The notes below the pieces were generated by a model. It was not told the DNA's origin. It saw only the letters and a list, made by a program, of their open reading frames with translations, and made no database searches. Shown here piece after piece: positions 23,236-31,758 of a stretch of DNA of 38,089 bases. This DNA is from Candidatus Cibiobacter qucibialis (lineage in GTDB: Bacteria; Bacillota; Clostridia; Oscillospirales; Ruminococcaceae). The stretch is from assembly GCA_004000625.1 (NCBI GenBank), contig SAUS01000018.1, positions 1-38,089 on the forward strand, read 5' to 3'. The first letter of the stretch is position 1; each line of letters opens with the position of its first letter. A program made the translations under genes and the position numbers.

Positions 23236-24159
23236 ATGGAATGGACCGATATCCAAATTACCGTACCGCAGCAGTATGCCGAAACCGCCGAAGCGATTGC
23301 TACCATGGTATCCAACGGCGGCATTTATATTGAGGACTACCGCGACCTGGAACAGCAGGCATGGGAGATCGCCCATGTGGACCTGATCGAGCAGGACCTG
23401 CTGGATCAACCGCGCGATATTGTAAAGGTGCACATGTACCTGGCCCCGGACGAAAACCCGGCCGAGATCCTGCCCCTGTTCAAAGAGCGGCTGGAAGCCA
23501 GCGGCGTGGAGTACAAGCTGGAAACCAGCGGCATTGAACAGGAAGACTGGCAGAACGCCTGGAAGAAATATTACCACGCCATGGACATTGGCCAGCGCCT
23601 AGCCATTGTACCCGGCTGGGAAACCTATGATACTGACCGAATTGTGATCACGATGGACCCCGGCATGGCCTTTGGCACCGGCACCCACGAAACCACCAGC
23701 CTGTGCCTGGAAACGCTGGACAGCATGGTAAAGGGCGGCGAGCGTGTGCTGGATATCGGCACCGGTTCCGGCATTCTGGCCATTGCTGCGTTGAAGCTGG
23801 GCGCTGCCGAAGCCGAGGGCGTGGATATTGACCCCATGTGCGTGCGCACCGCCGGCGAGAATGCCGAGCGAAACGGCGTGGCCGAGCACTTTACCGTGCT
23901 GGTGGGCGATCTTTCTGACAAAGCCAGCGGCAAATACAACATCATCACCGCAAACATTGTGGCAGCGGCTATCTTGTCCCTTGCGCCGCATGTGCCGGTA
24001 TTGATGGCGCCGGGTGCACGGTTCATTGCTTCCGGCATTATCGATACCCGCAAGGACGAAGTGCTGGCCGGGCTGCGTGCCGCCGGGCTGGAGCCGGTTG
24101 AGATCAAAGAAAAGCGCGGCTGGGTTTGCGTGATCTGCAAAAACGCCGCGGAGGTATAA
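23236..24159 (+). CDS. prmA: Ribosomal protein L11 methyltransferase
   Basis: PrmA methylates lysines and the N-terminus of ribosomal protein L11. The 307-residue protein has an N-terminal substrate-recognition domain (to about 100), then a Rossmann methyltransferase domain with the SAM motif VLDIGTGSGILAIAA (about 171-185), MAFGTGTHETT before it and the NIVAAAI motif near 239 that substitutes for the catalytic NILA-like loop. ATG 23236 has AGGAGG ten bases upstream. It is followed after five bases by rsmE, the standard Bacillota pair. Confidence 0.95.
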   Translation: MEWTDIQITVPQQYAETAEAIATMVSNGGIYIEDYRDLEQQAWEIAHVDLIEQDLLDQPRDIVKVHMYLAPDENPAEILPLFKERLEASGVEYKLETSGIEQEDWQNAWKKYYHAMDIGQRLAIVPGWETYDTDRIVITMDPGMAFGTGTHETTSLCLETLDSMVKGGERVLDIGTGSGILAIAALKLGAAEAEGVDIDPMCVRTAGENAERNGVAEHFTVLVGDLSDKASGKYNIITANIVAAAILSLAPHVPVLMAPGARFIASGIIDTRKDEVLAGLRAAGLEPVEIKEKRGWVCVICKNAAEV

Positions 24160-24164
24160 ACGCT

Positions 24165-24902
24165 ATGCCGCACCGCTATTTTACCGCCGAAGTTGGCAAT
24201 GGCCGCGCCGCCCTGAACGGCACCGACGCCCACCACCTGGCTGACGTTATGCGCGCCAAAATTGGTGAGAACGTGATTTTGTGTGACGCCCACGCTGTGG
24301 AGTATGTGGGCACCATTACCTCCATCCAGCCAGGCCGGGTGGAATTTACTGTGACCGAGGGCTACCCCAGCGCCGCAGAGCCCAGTGTTGAAGTAACACT
24401 GTTTGCCGGGTACCCCAAGCTGGGCAAGCTGGAAGATACCATCCGCCACAGCGTGGAGCTGGGCGTGACCAATGTTGTGCCTTTTTTCAGCCGCTACTGT
24501 GTAGCTGCCCCCAAAAAAGAGGAAGCAAAAAACGAGCGCTACTGCCGCGTGGCTGTGGAAGCCGCCAAGCAGTGCGGCCGCGGCATTCTGCCCACGGTGG
24601 AGCTACCCCTACCGGATTTTAACGCCGTGTGCGACCGCTTCAAGGACTATGACCTCGTGCTCTTCTTTTACGAGTGCGGCGGTGTTTCGCTGCGGGAAGT
24701 TTTCAACAAAGAACCGGGAAACCGTGCAAAACGGATCGCCGTGGTGACCGGCAGCGAGGGCGGTTTTGCCGCCGAGGAAGCTGCCCGCGCTGCCGAATGC
24801 GGCGCCGTTACCGTTGGCCTCGGCCCCCGCATCCTCCGCTGTGAAACCGCTCCCCTCGCCGTCCTCTCCGCCGTCATGACATTGACGGGGAATCTGGAAT
24901 AA
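24165..24902 (+). CDS. rsmE: 16S rRNA m3U1498 methyltransferase
   Basis: RsmE methylates N3 of U1498 in 16S rRNA. The 245-residue protein has an N-terminal PUA-like domain (MPHRYFTAEV, HHLADVMRAKIGE) and a C-terminal SPOUT knot domain with LFAGYPKLGKLEDTIRHSVELGV, VTGSEGGF and LGPRILRCETAPL. The knot has Cys where most homologs have Thr (LRTETA). ATG 24165 is five bases after the prmA stop and uses a ribosome site (GGAGG) inside the end of prmA. The last codons lie at a repeat-rich intergenic stretch. Confidence 0.94.
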   Translation: MPHRYFTAEVGNGRAALNGTDAHHLADVMRAKIGENVILCDAHAVEYVGTITSIQPGRVEFTVTEGYPSAAEPSVEVTLFAGYPKLGKLEDTIRHSVELGVTNVVPFFSRYCVAAPKKEEAKNERYCRVAVEAAKQCGRGILPTVELPLPDFNAVCDRFKDYDLVLFFYECGGVSLREVFNKEPGNRAKRIAVVTGSEGGFAAEEAARAAECGAVTVGLGPRILRCETAPLAVLSAVMTLTGNLE

Positions 24903-24904
24903 TA

Positions 24905-25015
24905 GTTAGAAGTTAGGAATTAGGAGTTTTTGGGTACCATACGCCGCGAAGTGATTTCCCTATTTTATACTTTCGTTCGCTTAATTTCTAATTACTAATT
25001 TCTCATTGCTAATTC
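24905..25015. repeat. TTAG/AATTAG-rich intergenic repeat
   Basis: Repeats of TTAGAAGTTAGGAATTAGGAG (24905-24926, split by small changes) are mirrored as complementary AATTTCTAATTACTAATTTC near 24982-25015, giving a loose inverted structure in the stretch between rsmE and the converging PEP-enzyme gene. No gene is seen. Confidence 0.6.
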
Positions 25016-25073
25016 AAAAAACTTCTCCCCGCACCCTTATCATATGCCGTAGGCGGAAAAGGGTGCGGGGAGA
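25016..25073. terminator. Strong bidirectional terminator between converging genes
   Basis: TCTCCCCGCACCCTT (25024-25038) pairs perfectly with AAGGGTGCGGGGAGA (25059-25073). The minus-strand exit ends in TTTTTT (25016-25021) and the plus-strand exit in CTTTTAT. It serves the PEP-enzyme operon and probably rsmE. Confidence 0.92.
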
Positions 25074-25076
25074 CTT

Positions 25077-26645
25077 TTATAGTTCGGTTTGCATCAGAAT
25101 GCTTTTGAGGGTGTTGATGTGAACGGATTCCACGCAGAAATTGCGCACACCAATGCGCATGAAAGCGGGCATGGTTTCCAGGTCTTTCTGCATGATGCCG
25201 CACAGGTACAGCGGCACGCCGCGCGTCTGGGCTGCTTGCATCACATCCTGCACCAAACGCAGCACGGCAGGGTTATCGGCGGGGGTGGGCTTTTCCCGCC
25301 GGGAAACACCACAGGTATACTGCACCAAATCGTCCAGGTCCACGGCCAAAAAGTCAGCCCCGGCGTCAATGATCTCCCCTGCCATCAACGCAGCGGCGGG
25401 GATTTCGATCAAGCAGCCAACGGGCAGATTCCCGCAGAACGGCAAACCTTTTTCTTTCAGGCTCTCGTTGCAGCGCTTCATCTGGTCCATGCGGGTGCGC
25501 CAGGCATCCACATCGGGGATCATGGGGAACAGCACCTGCAAGGCACCTTCCGGTGCCTCCACTGCAGCCTGCATCAGGGCGGAAAGCTGGGTAAGCGCCG
25601 TGGTCTCTTCCTCCATCCGTGTCTGCACGCCATCCATCCATTGGCCGCAGTCGTCCGCAGCCCAATCGTAGGTGCGCACGGTAATGGGTTTGCCGCCGCT
25701 GTTCTTGATGCATGTTTTATAGGCTTCCACCTGCTGGGCTTCCGTCAGCTCCTTGATTACAACGGATTCCGTGCGCAGCAGTCCAATGCCGGAAGCCCCC
25801 GCCTGAATGGTTTTCTGGATGGCCTCCGGTGCGGCGCAGGCTGCGCTGGCCAGCAGAACAAACGGCGTGCCGTCCCGCGTGCGGCAGGGGGCCGCAGCCA
25901 ACGGGTCGGGCAGGGCGTTGCTGTTTTGCAGCTCCTGCCGCCGTGCTTTCACCTGCCGCAGCTGGGCGGCGGTGGGGTCAATGATCAGCTGGGCGTGTTC
26001 AGCATCCACCACTGCGCGGCAGCCCGCCGCAGCAGCGGCTACCCCCTTGCCCAGCTGGAATACCGCCGGGATGCCCATGCTGCGCGCCATAATGGCGGCG
26101 TGGCTGGTTTCACTGTCCGTTTCCGAGGCAAGCCCCAGGATCATGCCCGGTGCCTGACCAAACAGATCGCTGGGGTAAAACAGCTCTGCCGCCAGGATGC
26201 TGGGCTCCGTCAGGTGCAGACGGCGGCTGGGGCGGCCATCCAAAATATCCACCACGCGGCGGCAGGCATCGCACACATCCACGCTGCGCTCCCGGATGTA
26301 ATCATCATCCACGTTTTTTAAGCGGCCTGCAAAAATCTGCTCCGCACGCTCCACGGCGGCAGCGCTGCCGGCACCGGCGGCTATGTAATCGCCAATTTCG
26401 TTGGTGAAGGATTCATCCTCCAACAGGGCAATCTGGAACATTAAAATATCGGCATCCTGCCCGCAGGCGTGCTGCTGCAGGCGGTTCAGTTCATCTTTTG
26501 CCAGCACAATGGCAGCTTCGTACAGGGCACGCTCCCGGAACGGGTCGCACACAATGCGGTGCAGGCCCGCCGCACCGCGGTCAATGCGAACAACAGGGCC
26601 GACTGTTAAGCCATCGGACACTGCCAATCCCTGAAAAGTTTGCAT
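25077..26645 (-). CDS. Phosphoenolpyruvate-protein phosphotransferase (PTS enzyme I)-like protein
   Basis: Enzyme I passes phosphate from PEP to HPr in sugar transport. The 522-residue product has the phospho-histidine region ETSHAAIMARSMGIPA (His182), LLRTES (Arg291), VRTYDW, EIPAAALMAGEIIDAGADFLAVDLDDLVQYT and a catalytic-type Cys482 (PLYLCGIMQK). It is shorter than usual (about 570) and several motifs deviate: DWAADD for DIGGDK, DLDDL for GTNDL, LCGIMQKD for MCGEMAGD. It may be a divergent or specialised enzyme I. No HPr or EII gene is nearby. ATG 26645 has AAGGAGG. It lies 37 bases behind the patatin-like gene and ends at a strong terminator. Confidence 0.8.
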   Translation of the reverse strand: MQTFQGLAVSDGLTVGPVVRIDRGAAGLHRIVCDPFRERALYEAAIVLAKDELNRLQQHACGQDADILMFQIALLEDESFTNEIGDYIAAGAGSAAAVERAEQIFAGRLKNVDDDYIRERSVDVCDACRRVVDILDGRPSRRLHLTEPSILAAELFYPSDLFGQAPGMILGLASETDSETSHAAIMARSMGIPAVFQLGKGVAAAAAGCRAVVDAEHAQLIIDPTAAQLRQVKARRQELQNSNALPDPLAAAPCRTRDGTPFVLLASAACAAPEAIQKTIQAGASGIGLLRTESVVIKELTEAQQVEAYKTCIKNSGGKPITVRTYDWAADDCGQWMDGVQTRMEEETTALTQLSALMQAAVEAPEGALQVLFPMIPDVDAWRTRMDQMKRCNESLKEKGLPFCGNLPVGCLIEIPAAALMAGEIIDAGADFLAVDLDDLVQYTCGVSRREKPTPADNPAVLRLVQDVMQAAQTRGVPLYLCGIMQKDLETMPAFMRIGVRNFCVESVHINTLKSILMQTEL

Positions 26646-26682
26646 GTTGTCCTCCTTGTTGAACCTTCTTGTCTGTGCAGTC

Positions 26683-27882
26683 TTACAGGAATTTTGCCGA
26701 CGGCATTTTGCTTAAAGTATGGCTGACCAGCGCGGTAACAAAGTCTTCCGGCACGGCTGTTGCCATGGCGGCTTCGCCAAGGATATTGCCCTCTTCCCGG
26801 CCAAGCAGGGTCTTATAGCGGTCCGCGGGGTCTTTATCGCACTGACCCATAAAAGTCAGGGCCAGCAGTTTGGGGGTATAGGGTACTTCACTCGGCACAT
26901 CCACCATCTCCGCCGCTAGTTCCAGCGGGGCAATCGCGCCGCGGGTGGGGGCGGTCAAATTTTCGGAGAACGCCGCCGGGTAATGCTTATGCTGGCGGGC
27001 CAGTGCTTCGGTCAGCGCCAGGGTCGGTGCGCGGGAGATTGCCGCGCTCAGCTGGGCCTGGTATTCAGCGGCAAAGTCCTGCATAAAGCTGTTTTCATCG
27101 GGCAGAATGCCATACGCCGTACCGCCCAGGCGGCCAAATGCCCGCATGGTATCCATATAGCCCAGGGCAATGTTTTTGGCGGCACGCACACCGTCAAAAT
27201 CAAACAGCGGCCCCAAGTCCCAATGGCTGCGGATGATGCGGGTAGGCAGACCGGTCAGGTTGGGGCGGGTCAGCCCAACGCCATCCACATCCACGCCAAT
27301 CAGCTCGGTTGCCCCCATTTTGGCGGCCAGCTCCAGCGGCATATTGTCCCGCCAGCCGCCGTCAATGTACTTTACCCCGTCAATCTCATAGGGACGCAGC
27401 GCCGGGAAGCAGGCGGAAGAGGCCAGCATATAATCTTTCAGCTGCCCCTGCGGGATATCATCCAGCGTACACTGCACGCTGCGCAGGGTGTTCATTTCGG
27501 TAATCACCAAACCGTACTTGATGTGGGATGCCCGGATGGCGTTCTCGTCCATGTACTGGTCAATGGTCTGACCCAGCGGTTCGGTGTTCAGCCCGCCGCC
27601 GCGCAGAGTTTCCAACAAGAAATCACGTAGTTCCTCCGGCGTTTTGCCCTCTGGCAGTTCCAGCACGCCGTGGTTATCCAGGCTGCGCCACAGGTCTGCC
27701 GCTTCGTTCACCTTGCCCATCACAAACAGTGCTGCGTTCAGGCTGCCCACACTGGCACCAGTGATCACATCCGGCAGCCAGCCAAGTTCCATCAGTGCCT
27801 GATACACACCAACCTGATAACTTCCCTTTGCGCCGCCGCCCGCAAGCACCAGCCCGCGCACGGTATCATGTTTTTCTGCCAT
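26683..27882 (-). CDS. Patatin-like phospholipase
   Basis: The 399-residue protein is a patatin-family lipid acyl hydrolase, with the oxyanion loop GGGAKGSY (15-22), the nucleophile motif GASVGS (Ser44) and the catalytic-dyad Asp175 in YIDGGW. It lacks a signal peptide, so it is probably cytoplasmic. The C-terminal 150 residues are not a recognised domain. ATG 27882 is chosen because GGGAGG lies nine bases upstream; GTG 27891 overlaps that site. It is the first gene of a pair with the PEP enzyme. A pair of 20-bp direct repeats (27914-27953) lies between its extended -10 promoter and the gene, a possible operator. Confidence 0.85.
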   Translation of the reverse strand: MAEKHDTVRGLVLAGGGAKGSYQVGVYQALMELGWLPDVITGASVGSLNAALFVMGKVNEAADLWRSLDNHGVLELPEGKTPEELRDFLLETLRGGGLNTEPLGQTIDQYMDENAIRASHIKYGLVITEMNTLRSVQCTLDDIPQGQLKDYMLASSACFPALRPYEIDGVKYIDGGWRDNMPLELAAKMGATELIGVDVDGVGLTRPNLTGLPTRIIRSHWDLGPLFDFDGVRAAKNIALGYMDTMRAFGRLGGTAYGILPDENSFMQDFAAEYQAQLSAAISRAPTLALTEALARQHKHYPAAFSENLTAPTRGAIAPLELAAEMVDVPSEVPYTPKLLALTFMGQCDKDPADRYKTLLGREEGNILGEAAMATAVPEDFVTALVSHTLSKMPSAKFL

Positions 27883-27913
27883 ATCCTGCACCTCCCGGTT
27901 GTATCCCCCTATT

Positions 27914-27953
27914 TCAAATTGGTATCACTTATATCAAATGGGTATTACTTTTA
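27914..27953. repeat. Pair of 20-bp direct repeats in the patatin-like gene leader
   Basis: TCAAATTGGTATCACTTATA (27914-27933) is followed directly by TCAAATGGGTATTACTTTTA (27934-27953), 16 of 20 identical. The exact 20-base period and the location between the -10 box and start codon suggest a regulator binding site. Confidence 0.6.
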
Positions 27954-27965
27954 TGAATCACGCTT

Positions 27966-27974
27966 ATTATAGCA
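27966..27974 (-). promoter_or_regulatory. Extended -10 promoter for the patatin-like gene
   Basis: On the minus strand, TGCTATAAT combines a TGn extension and a perfect TATAAT (27966-27971). No good -35 is present, which fits extended -10 promoters or activator dependence. Confidence 0.5.
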
Positions 27975-28185
27975 TACCCAGCCTGTAAAAGCATATATTA
28001 TTTTGCCGAATTTATTTACCTCCTTGCAACCAGATTCTTAAAAGTGTATCATAAAAATAGCAGAGTTTATTTTTTGATCCCCCTCATACTGGTTTACCTG
28101 CTAGATTGGGCAGCACAGTAATCCAATCATTTTTCATCATCTTGCACACTGTGTTCGCCCATTAGGAAAAGGAGTTTATATTTTC
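27975..28185. other. Divergent intergenic region, AT-rich
   Basis: The stretch between the patatin-like gene and the nucleotidyltransferase gene is AT-rich and must hold the plus-strand promoter. I see no pair of boxes with good spacing, no riboswitch and no small gene. AAAAGGAG at 28168-28175 is the ribosome site of the next gene. Confidence 0.4.
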
Positions 28186-29121
28186 ATGAAAGATACCGCA
28201 AAAAAGCCGATCCTTGTCATTATGGCAGCCGGCATGGGCAGCCGGTTCGGTGGCCTGAAGCAGATCGAGGCCGTTGGCCCCGCCGGGGAAGCGATTCTGG
28301 ATTACAGCCTGTTCGATGCCCACCGCGCCGGGTTTGAAACGGTCGTGTTCATCATCAAGCACGCAATCGAAGATGCGTTCAAATCCACTGTGGGTGCCCG
28401 CGCCGAAAAGGCCGGGCTAAATGTGCGCTATGCGTATCAGGAGCTGGATATTCTGCCGGAAGGTTTTACCGTGCCGGAGGGCCGCATCAAGCCGTGGGGC
28501 ACCGCCCATGCCATTTTGTCTGCTGCCGATGCGATTGATGCGCCGTTCGCTGTCATCAATGCCGATGATTATTACGGCCGCACCTGCTTTGAGCTGATCT
28601 ACAATTACCTGAGCGCCGGGCACACCGGCCCGAAATATCCTTGGGTGATGGTGGGGTATCTTTTGGGCAACACGGTCAGCACCAACGGTTCCGTCAGCCG
28701 TGGTGTCTGCGTAACAGATGCTGACGGAAATCTTGACACGGTAACGGAGCGCACCCGCATTGAAACTTATGATAGCGGTATCCATTACACGGAAAACGGC
28801 GGCGAGACCTGGGTGGACCTGCCCGCGGATACGGTCGTTTCGATGAACATGTGGGGCTTTACCCCGGATTTTATCACCGAGGCCAAAGCCGGGTTTGTAG
28901 ATTTTCTGCGCAGCAGCCTGCCGGGCAACCCGCTCAAGTGCGAGTATTACCTGCCCACCGTGGTAACGGAAGCGCTGGAAACCGGCAAAGCGGAAGTAAA
29001 GGTGCTGACCACCCCGGACAAGTGGCACGGCATTACCTACCGTGAGGACAAACCGGAGCTGGTTGCCGCCCTGGCCGCCATGCACGCCAGCGGTTTTTAC
29101 CCAAAAGAGCGGCTGTTTTAA
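28186..29121 (+). CDS. Sugar-phosphate nucleotidyltransferase-like protein
   Basis: The 311-residue protein belongs to the nucleotidyltransferase superfamily that activates sugar or alcohol phosphates with NTP. It has the signature AAGMGSRFGGLKQ (14-26, G-x-G-x-R-F-x-x-x-K), KPWGTAHAILSA and the metal-binding NADDYYG (about 125-131). The C-terminal part (SMNMWGFTPDF, CEYYLPTVV) follows the pattern of this family. The substrate is unknown; relatives act near choline or sugar kinases, which are absent here. ATG 28186 follows AAAAGGAG. It stands alone, followed by a small hairpin at 29138 and a family-1 repeat. Confidence 0.85.
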   Translation: MKDTAKKPILVIMAAGMGSRFGGLKQIEAVGPAGEAILDYSLFDAHRAGFETVVFIIKHAIEDAFKSTVGARAEKAGLNVRYAYQELDILPEGFTVPEGRIKPWGTAHAILSAADAIDAPFAVINADDYYGRTCFELIYNYLSAGHTGPKYPWVMVGYLLGNTVSTNGSVSRGVCVTDADGNLDTVTERTRIETYDSGIHYTENGGETWVDLPADTVVSMNMWGFTPDFITEAKAGFVDFLRSSLPGNPLKCEYYLPTVVTEALETGKAEVKVLTTPDKWHGITYREDKPELVAALAAMHASGFYPKERLF

Positions 29122-29137
29122 TTACGGGGGATTTTTC

Positions 29138-29159
29138 AGCCTTTCTTGAACGAAAGGCT
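29138..29159 (+). terminator. Weak hairpin after the nucleotidyltransferase gene
   Basis: AGCCTTTC (29138-29145) pairs with GAAAGGCT (29152-29159) around TTGAAC. No T-run follows, so termination is doubtful. Confidence 0.35.
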
Positions 29160-29267
29160 TCGGCGTAAGGACTTTAATAATAGCAGAACATCATATGATC
29201 TTATTGTGGCGTGCAAGCGCATCTGTAGGGAACGGTCTATCTCCGGCCTGAGAGCCGGGATTTTCAA

Positions 29268-29366
29268 GGCAATACCGCATAATTCTAAGTGCCGATACGG
29301 CGAGCGAGGTGCCGCAGCCGTCGGAGCGGTGCTTAAGCCGTAAGGCGGGAATTGTGCGGTGTTGCC
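29268..29366 (+). mobile_element. Family-1 MITE-like repeat, short form (copy D)
   Basis: The 99-bp element has the same termini as copies B and C. The flanks are TCAA (29264-29267) and TTAA (29367-29370), a 3-of-4 match to a target duplication. The centre reads GCCGCAGCCGTCGG where copy B has GCGGCAGCTGCCGG. The rest of 29160-29504 has no gene. Confidence 0.9.
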
Positions 29367-29504
29367 TTAAATAAATTCGCCCTCTTTACTACCTCACAAA
29401 ATACTTTTCTTGAACCATCTGAAACGCTTCTAACGCTTTTATTGATATTTTTCATTTGCCGAATATTCTTATCATCCCCTATCTCCCCTTTTCCCCCTCA
29501 AACC

Positions 29505-29555
29505 AAAAACATCCCCGTTCCCTGCCGGTTTCACCCGGCAAAGGGAACGGGGATG
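29505..29555 (-). terminator. Intrinsic terminator of the rnf operon
   Basis: On the minus strand, CATCCCCGTTCCC (29543-29555, reversed) pairs with GGGAACGGGGATG (29510-29522) and an inner TGCCGG/CCGGCA extends the stem; TTTTTGG follows. It lies 40 bases after the rnfB stop. Confidence 0.93.
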
Positions 29556-29594
29556 CTTTTTACAGATTCAAACCCAATCAGCAATCACGTTGCA

Positions 29595-30416
29595 TCAAGC
29601 AGGCTCACCGGCAACGGCGGGCTGGCCATCAACCCAATGGATAACCTTCTTGGGGCACTTGGTAACACAGGTGCCGCAGGAGGAGCACTTGGCGTAATCG
29701 ATAACAGCAACATTGTTGACCAGGGTAACGGCCTGCTGCGGGCAGTTGCGCACGCACATGCCGCAGGCAATGCAGCCTGCCTTGCAGGCTTTCATCACAG
29801 CGGGGCCCTTGTCCTTGTTGGAGCACAGCACCGCGGGCTGCGGGGCCATCGGCTTCAGGCTGATGACATGGTGCGGGCAGGCTGCCACACAGGCGGAGCA
29901 GCCGGTGCACTTTTCGCGGTCCACAACAGCGCTGCCGTTTACCACATGGATAGCGTCAAATTGGCAGGCGCGGGTGCAGTCGCCATAGCCCAGGCAGCCA
30001 AATGCACAGGCGCTGGGACCGCCGGCAATGGCAGCAGCAGCGGCACAGGTAGGAATGCCGTGGTATTCAAAGCGGGTGCCACAGTTGCCGTTGCCGCCGT
30101 TGCAGTTTACAACAGCGTGCAGGGCCGGGCCGCTGGCGCTCTCAGTGCCCATAATGGCGTTGACAGCCTCGGTGGCTTTGGCACCGCCGGGGGCGCACTT
30201 ATTGGTGGGTGCGCCGTTTTCAACAATCGCTTTTGCATAGTCAGCACAGCCGGCATAGCCGCAGCCGCCGCAGTTGGCGCCTGCAAGGCATTCGGTGATC
30301 TGCGCAATGCGCGGGTCTTCGTACACAGCCATAAACTTGGAAGCCAGCACCAGAATAATGCCGCCCGCCAAGCCCAGAACAACAAGCACGATGACGGCGA
30401 AGGCAATACTATTCAT
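29595..30416 (-). CDS. rnfB: Rnf complex subunit B, ferredoxin-oxidising iron-sulfur protein
   Basis: RnfB takes electrons from reduced ferredoxin into the Rnf complex. The 273-residue protein has an N-terminal membrane helix (about 5-26), the RnfB-type cluster domain (CLAGANCGGCGYAGC, 43-57), then several ferredoxin-like motifs: CLGYGDCTRAC, CTGCSACVAACP, CIACGMCVRNCP and CSSCGTCVTKCP. That is a richer set of clusters than in proteobacterial RnfB and fits the clostridial form. ATG 30416 has GGGGGAG upstream. It is the last gene of rnfCDGEAB, 13 bases behind rnfA. Confidence 0.96.
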   Translation of the reverse strand: MNSIAFAVIVLVVLGLAGGIILVLASKFMAVYEDPRIAQITECLAGANCGGCGYAGCADYAKAIVENGAPTNKCAPGGAKATEAVNAIMGTESASGPALHAVVNCNGGNGNCGTRFEYHGIPTCAAAAAIAGGPSACAFGCLGYGDCTRACQFDAIHVVNGSAVVDREKCTGCSACVAACPHHVISLKPMAPQPAVLCSNKDKGPAVMKACKAGCIACGMCVRNCPQQAVTLVNNVAVIDYAKCSSCGTCVTKCPKKVIHWVDGQPAVAGEPA

Positions 30417-30429
30417 CGATTTCTCCCCC

Positions 30430-31071
30430 TTACATCAGTGCGGCGATGATGTTTTCTACCAGACCGCCAAAGCCCATAAAGCTCATGGCAGTAATGGCAG
30501 CAGACACCAGCGTGATAGGCAGGCCCTTAAAGCTTTCCGGCGGGTTGGAGCGCTCCACGCGCTGGCGAACGCCGCAGAACAGCAGCATGGCAACCAGGAA
30601 GCCCACACCTGCACCGGCGGCGCAGATCAAAGCCTCGGCATAAGCCATACCAAAGCCCTGTGCCTCATAAACCTTGGTGTAATCCTGCACAGCCAGGATG
30701 GTCACGCCCAACACACAGCAGTTGGTGGTGATCAGCGGCAGGTACACGCCAAGGGACTGATACAGTGCATGAACGTAACGCTTCAGCACAATTTCGATCA
30801 GCTGGACCAACACAGCGATGACCAGAATAAAGATGACCGTCTGCATATAGCCCAGGCCGTTGGCATCCAGCAAAAAGATCTGCAGCGGGAAGGTAACAGC
30901 GGTTGCGATCACCATGACTGCAATAACAGCCGCGCCCATACCAACGGAGGAATCCAGCTTTTTGGAAACGCCCAGGAACGGGCAGATGCCAAGGAACTGG
31001 ACCAGAACATAGTTATTAACAAGGATCATGCTAAAGAAGATGGTAGCAAAGGTTGCAACAGTCTGGCTCAT
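30430..31071 (-). CDS. rnfA: Rnf complex subunit A
   Basis: RnfA is an integral membrane subunit that, with RnfE, holds a shared iron-sulfur cluster and forms the ion path. The 213-residue protein is almost wholly hydrophobic, with about six membrane helices, and has the family motifs NNYVLVQFLGICPFLGVSKK near the start and TTNCCVLGV near the middle. ATG 31071 overlaps the rnfE stop (ATGA), so it is translationally coupled. Its sequence is related to RnfE, the inverted-topology partner. Confidence 0.96.
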   Translation of the reverse strand: MSQTVATFATIFFSMILVNNYVLVQFLGICPFLGVSKKLDSSVGMGAAVIAVMVIATAVTFPLQIFLLDANGLGYMQTVIFILVIAVLVQLIEIVLKRYVHALYQSLGVYLPLITTNCCVLGVTILAVQDYTKVYEAQGFGMAYAEALICAAGAGVGFLVAMLLFCGVRQRVERSNPPESFKGLPITLVSAAITAMSFMGFGGLVENIIAALM

Positions 31072-31757
31072 TCCTTAGCACCTCCTTCCTCGGTTTTTGC
31101 TTTGTCGATTTCTTCCAGCATCACATCGCCGCAGGTTTTGCGCTCAATGGGCTTGTTCAGCTTCTTTTCAATGTACACACACAATGCCATCAGGCAGCCG
31201 AACACGAAGAAACCGCCGGGGGCCTGGTTCATCAGGCTCATGCGGTCAATGCTTTCCGGGATGATGGTAATTCCCATCCAGGTGCCGTTGCCCAAAATCT
31301 CACGCACAGAGGACATGAGCAGCATGGTCAGGATGTAGCCGCAACCCATGCCCAGGCCATCCAGTGCAGAATCCACAACGCTGTTCTTGCAGGCAAACAT
31401 CTCGGCACGGCCCAAAATGATACAGTTGACAACGATCAAGGCCAGGAACACGCCCAAAGATTTGTACAGTGCGGGCACATAAGCCTGCAGTACCATCTGA
31501 ACGATGGTAACGAAGGTTGCAATGATAACAATGTAGCACGGCAGATGCACTTTGGCCGGAATGACCTTGCGCAGTGCCGAAATAACGATGTTAGAGCAAA
31601 CCAGAACGAACGTCATGGCCAGGCCCATGCCCAAAGCGCCGGATACCGTGGTGGTAACAGCCAGTGCCGAGCAGCAGCCCAGAACCAGGCGCAGAACCGG
31701 GTTTTCGCGGATGATGCCGGCGGTAAAAATGCGCCATTTGCTTTGTTTTTCAGCCAT
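31068..31757 (-). CDS. rnfE: Rnf complex subunit E
   Basis: RnfE is the membrane partner of RnfA. The 229-residue protein has about six helices and the family features FTAGIIRENPVLRLVLGCC near the start, VNCIILGRAEMFA and DGLGMGCGYILTM. The Cys in each half fits the cluster shared by RnfA and RnfE. ATG 31757 starts one base from the rnfG stop, with GGGGGTGG upstream; the longer reading to 31871 is rnfG in another frame. A short polar C-terminal tail follows the last helix. Confidence 0.95.
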   Translation of the reverse strand: MAEKQSKWRIFTAGIIRENPVLRLVLGCCSALAVTTTVSGALGMGLAMTFVLVCSNIVISALRKVIPAKVHLPCYIVIIATFVTIVQMVLQAYVPALYKSLGVFLALIVVNCIILGRAEMFACKNSVVDSALDGLGMGCGYILTMLLMSSVREILGNGTWMGITIIPESIDRMSLMNQAPGGFFVFGCLMALCVYIEKKLNKPIERKTCGDVMLEEIDKAKTEEGGAKE

Positions 31758-31758
31758 T

